Part shown: positions 60,001 through 64,000 of the stretch, in pieces
Layout: every line of letters starts with the position of its first letter
How positions within the stretch are numbered: the first letter of the stretch is position 1
NCBI RefSeq assembly: GCF_000224145.3
Contig: NW_004190338.2
Location: 144,217 to 208,216, forward strand
DNA length: 64,000 nt
From: Ciona intestinalis
Taxonomy: Eukaryota; Chordata; Ascidiacea; Phlebobranchia; Cionidae
Direction: 5' to 3'
The notes under the pieces: model-generated
Database searches by the model: none
Seen by the model: the letters and a program-made list of their open reading frames with translations, nothing else
What the model was told of the DNA's origin: nothing
Made by a program: the position numbers and the translations under genes

Positions 60001-63000
60001 TTATATGAAACGGCACGTTGTAAGCAGAGCTGCTTCACTTGGGTAGGCATACATGCAGCTACAAAGTGTGGACCTCCCTATATTTCCAGATAGGTGCTGT
60101 ACTATGTCACCAACTGTATTGGAGACTTGAGAAGGCAGATAACATTGCCCTGGAATACAATTTTGGCAAATTTTTATGCTTATGCACCAGGGACACATAA
60201 AATAACTTTTTTTTGTGACTGGCAGTTGTTTACATTAGTTTCATGAAATAAAATGACAAAAATTGTATTATGTTTCAAATTTAAATTTTTTCTTTTTAAC
60301 TGTATATATTTATTATTAAATAAGGTATTTTGAGCAACTGAGTTTTAAATCCTAACTAGGTTCACTGGCGTGTCTGGATATGGGACTCAGCCCATACAGA
60401 ATAAAACGTTTAAAATCAACAAACACCTGTGGTATGTGAGAAGACGTCTAATCCAAAGCCAGTACATAGTTGGTTGCTCAACATAGATATCATGTTTACT
60501 TGCGTCAGCTCCCCAGTAATTCTTAGCACCAAGTTACCAGGTAACAGCCCTGCCATGCTCTGTAGAATTCACAGGTATAATCAGTGGCGCAGCCCCCCAA
60601 AAAAATAAGGGGGGAGGGGGTTTAATCAAAAAATTTTCACAAAAAACTTTTTTAAATTTTTTTTCTAATTATTTTTTTAATTTTTGGTTTAAAAACGGGG
60701 GTATCGCGACCCCCTAAACCCTCCTGGCTGCGCCACTGGATATAATAAATGAAAAAGTTGGATATGTAAATGATGGCCCCAGAAGTTATATCATCAGTGT
60801 GCTCATTATTTACACCTAACGCTTGATTGTGATTTACCAGGTGTGTAACTTTAACAACTGTTGTTTTATCGGTATATCCTGTCTTTTCCTTTAAAATATT
60901 TCTAAATCTTCCCTACCGTAGTCGAAGAAACGAATAAAAGTAATTGTTATATAAAAATATTATAACTTTGTCAGTGGTATTTTTTTGTACGGATGCAATT
61001 TGAACAACCAATTGGTGATAAATAGGATAAAAAGATTGCTGTTAATTGTCTTGGCAAAGGGTCCACTTGACACAATGTTAGCAGCACCAAGGTTTTAACC
61101 ATACATTGTTTGGTAATAAGGTTCTCTAATCACTGTGTTAAAGCGTTAAATTGCATTGCAATATTACGATTGTGTATCTCGAATAACCATCACCTGTTTC
61201 ATTGTTTCTGGCGCAACAATAACAACAGAAGTTGCAACTCCTTTGTGGCAATCATGGAAGTTTTCTGCAATAAATTCTAAGGCAGATACTGTTGAAGAAC
61301 TGTCATAAGATGGTCCTGTAAATTGCATCTGCGAGATTGAGGTCTCTAGATCAGATAAATCTGTCGTCGATACTCTTCCATTAATAGTCCGAATGTAAGG
61401 TGGGTAGAATTCATCGTTGGCTCCATATGTGACTAACGTGACTTCAACCTGTTTAAAACAATCTGTTACTTCTGCTACCAAGCATAAGATAATGTAGTAT
61501 TTTTTAGTATGATATAAAAACAATAATTTGATCCCAAAACTGGGCAAAACTTTATCAAGGTTTATACTTTAAACAAGAAAAAAATCTAAATAAATACATG
61601 ACAGAAACAGACAATCAGTGCATATATTGATTAAATATTTGTAAAGTTAACTATATAATATATATAAAGTCTAAAACATATATTTTACATTTTCCATTCC
61701 TTCAATAGCTTGTTGTACTATTTTATGAAGTATAACTTTTGGATTCATGGCCACAGTATCATTGCTCATTGATATTGCAACGATAACTCTTGGTTTAGTC
61801 AACTCAGATGAAACAGGATCTTCCATTCCACAAGATGCTACAAAACAAAGAAAAAAAAGACATAAATTAAATTTTTACTAAAAAAAACCTGATTTACTTT
61901 TCAAAAAAATTATTAAAATCATATTTCTGTGCATGTGCTTTTTTCACATTGCATTTTAATTTGTTTTGGTTAGTTTATTAGTTGTAATTTATCATGAGTT
62001 TTTTGTTTGTAGAGTTAAATAGCCATCCTGGTTGACTGGCTGGTAAAGGATTGTCCCTTTTGTCCGGATTTCGCTGCCGCATGCAGAACTCGGTAATGGG
62101 TTTGCATACGACTTCGCAAGCGAATTCGCATGCCGGATACTGTGTACAGCCACCTTAACTCTCTCAAAGTCTTTTGGATCCCATTTTTATTCAAGGCCAT
62201 TTTAACAACTGTCACTTTGTTGTTGATTCCTTTCTCTTTGTTGCTTTAAATATTTATGGTATTTGTTATCAAAAACAGGCAAATAAAACTATTTAAAGCA
62301 AACGTTATAAACTTGGGGTAATAACCAACACCTTTTAAAATATTTTATCCTTACTGTATATCAATTCAATATGACCTTAGTTATTGTAGTCAAAAAGATA
62401 AATAAAAATTATGTTGCGTGATACTGTACTCACTGCAGTAGCTGTATTTATTAATGGGAAACCCCTTATACTGTAAGTCAGCAACCAGCATGTTAGTATA
62501 TTTGCAAGTATCCTCCCTAGTTGTGGCTTTGGATGAACAAGCTTCTAGATATGCATTGTACAGAGATGTAGATACTGCTGGTATGTTCTGGAACCTTGCT
62601 AAGACACTTTCACAAAGAATGTAGTTCGCTGATTGTGGATCAACAAATGGGATAATATCCTGGGGATTTAAATTAAGTAATTGAATGAATGAATGAATGT
62701 AACTTACTTTATCCTCGCGTGGCCGGAAAATGACAGTCGTTATCACAAGGGTTTAACACCTTGTGCCAGCTTACGAGTTACCATGTATGTTACTTTGTGG
62801 NNNNNNNNNNNNNNNNNNNNNNNNNNNNNNNNNNNNNNNNNNNNNNNNNNNNNNNNNNNNNNNNNNNNNNNNNNNNNNNNNNNNNNNNNNNNNNNNNNNN
62901 NNNNNNNNNNNNNNNNNNNNNNNNNNNNNNNNNNNNNNNNNNNNNNNNNNNNNNNNNNNNNNNNNNNNNNNNNNNNNNNNNNNNNNNNNNNNNNNNNNNN

Positions 63001-63565
63001 NNNNNNNNNNNNNNNNNNNNNNNNNNNNNNNNNNNNNNNNNNNNNNNNNNNNNNNNAGATGTGCTTTTATTATTTAAAAGTCAAATTCACTGAAAATTGT
63101 TTAACTATATATTTCAAAGAAATCATTAAAAATTCTTTCATTATTTAAAAGTAAAATTCACTGAAAAATCTGTATTAAGTTAAATTCAAACCTTAATTTT
63201 TAATAGGGGTTTTTAAACATTTTAAAGAACAAATCCCTAGAACCTTTGGATATATTTGCGGCAAGCTAAAACTGAAACAAAAGTAAAACCTGCAAAAATT
63301 TAGAATAGCACAATATTTAAGAAACCTCTTACTCAAACCAAAAACTCAAGTTTTTAAATTTATATTACAGCAAAAATGTAAATCTATAAAAATAAACCTC
63401 AGGTGTGAATTGGCACTCGGGGTGTCCAGTGATTTCGAATGCGTTTAAAAAAGTTTCCTCATTCTGTGCATCAGTATTATCCGGTAAACCACGCGAATGA
63501 ACAGGTCCACTTGCTTCAGGCATCCCAACAAGACCGCGCAAGATTGTGTCCGTATGTTTGTTGAT
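60001..63565 (-). CDS. Protein with von Willebrand A-like domain, 5' end outside window
   Basis: Six exons: 63398-63565, 62434-62659, 61689-61837, 61194-61448, 60427-60559 and 60001-60149 (TAA). Phases agree and give 359 residues to the stop. The first two exons are rich in Asp/Glu with a few cysteines (LYNAYLEACSSKATTREDTC). The third opens a vWA-like fold: KPRVIVAISMSNDT, then VEVTLVTYGAND, TVSALEFIAENFHDC and ATSVVIVAPET. The sequence at the MIDAS position is A-I-S-M-S, so the metal-binding Asp of the D-x-S-x-S motif is missing. The C-terminus is cysteine-rich (LCSCMYAYPSEAALLTTCRF). Several cysteines suggest an extracellular protein that binds other proteins. Upstream exons and any signal peptide lie beyond 64000. 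Confidence 0.72.
60582..60738. mobile_element. hAT-like MITE
   Basis: 157 bp with ends CAGTGGCGCAGCC and GGCTGCGCCACTG, flanked by near-identical 8-bp duplications GGTATAAT and GATATAAT. Short inverted ends with 8-bp target duplications are typical of hAT transposons. Confidence 0.85.
60950..61140 (-). mobile_element. SINE family S, very old fragment
   Basis: Only blocks such as TTTGAACAACCAATTGGTGA and GTCTTGGCAAAGG remain. Confidence 0.4.
62030..62157. mobile_element. Palindromic MITE family P, second copy
   Basis: GGTTTGCATACGACTTCGCA and GGATACTGTGTACAGCCACC match 16449-16583 in reverse. Confidence 0.7.
62684..62800 (-). mobile_element. SINE family S cut by a gap
   Basis: ATTC tail and first 100 bp; the rest is lost in the N run. 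Confidence 0.85.
62801..63056. other. Assembly gap (256 N)
   Basis: N run starting inside a SINE copy; the gap size is about what the missing SINE head would need. Confidence 0.99.
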
Positions 63566-63662
63566 CTGTGATTAATATATATATGTATTTTAACCAAAAA
63601 CCAATGCCAGGACAAAGTGGTCAGCTTTCCAACACAGAGGTTCAAGGTGAAAAAAAACACAT

Positions 63663-63862
63663 ATAGTATGGTGGGGAAAGATAGGACCTTTTTATCTCAT
63701 TTTCTCGTCCTATTTTGGTGGTAAACAAGGAACATTCTAAGCATTATAAAACCGTATCCTCCCGACTTCCATAGACTGTTGTTAATTGTTGTTTAAAACA
63801 CGATCAAAATATTTGGATATTATATTCTAAGGGTGTCCTATCTCCCCCCTCCCTACTATTTT
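63663..63862 (-). mobile_element. MITE family M
   Basis: Full copy just upstream of the first visible exon of the vWA-like gene. Confidence 0.85.
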
Positions 63863-64000
63863 ATAGGTTTAAAAATTCACCCACCACAAAAGATAAATAA
63901 GTGTCATTAGTTATTCATTTCCTCGTTCTAAGTCCACTTAAAAGTAGTGTAATATAATTGTTGCATATTTTAAAATGATGTTTGCTTTTTAATACCATTT

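Noticed and set aside
22227-62800. Many 60-100 codon frames with the same peptides (FILAWPENDSRYH, CYFVGDYF, GLEQLPLGVLPKD)
   Set aside because: They recur because they are translations of SINE copies, not of a protein family.
205-63862. Regularly repeated short palindromes resembling a CRISPR array
   Set aside because: The copies are 200-bp MITEs scattered at irregular distances in both orientations in a eukaryotic genome.

Overview
The window reads as nuclear DNA of a tunicate, most likely a sea squirt of the genus Ciona. It is AT-rich, genes are split into many short exons with short introns, and it is packed with two high-copy short repeats. The first is a palindromic MITE with ends like GTAGGGTGGGGGAAGATGGG. 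The second is a tRNA-derived SINE with an ATTC tail. The organism call is inference; I had no database. Exons were found by joining open stretches at GT/AG sites with matching phase and recognisable protein motifs. Three N runs mark assembly gaps (3582-3631, 35774-35898, 62801-63056).

Layout. 2-4956 (+): the last seven exons of a zinc-dependent alcohol dehydrogenase. 6688-8247 (+): a complete three-exon gene for a secreted, helix-rich, N-glycosylated 226-residue protein that looks like a long-chain helical cytokine. 9214-25750 (-): a class I cytokine receptor of gp130 type, with Ig-like domain, cytokine-binding module with C-x9-C-x-W and a degenerate WSxWS, further FN3 domains, one membrane helix and a JAK-binding Box 1. 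Upstream of its first secure exon, between 26620 and 27057 on the opposite strand, is a second open frame for a small helical protein with a signal-like start. 30730-39325 (-): three related genes for small type II membrane proteins; two of them lie in a near-identical 2.8-kb tandem duplication. 42123-48840 (-): a complete carnitine O-octanoyltransferase-like gene in 12 exons. 50643-54708 and 55111-59464 (-): tandem paralogues, each 10 exons with the same phases, for secreted PAN/apple-TSP1-TSP1-SRCR-like proteins with a conserved Cys/Trp-rich C-terminal domain. 60001-63565 (-): the 3' part of a gene with a von Willebrand A-like domain.

The most interesting arrangement is the 6.6-27 kb stretch. 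A gp130-like receptor gene has one candidate helical cytokine gene ending about 1 kb from its 3' end (convergent) and another candidate secreted helical protein on the opposite strand at its 5' end. If these are ligands, this would be a ligand-receptor micro-cluster and could supply the missing partners of the tunicate class I cytokine receptor. The receptor assignment is strong; the ligand assignment is inference from size, signal peptide, helix pattern, phase-0 introns and location.
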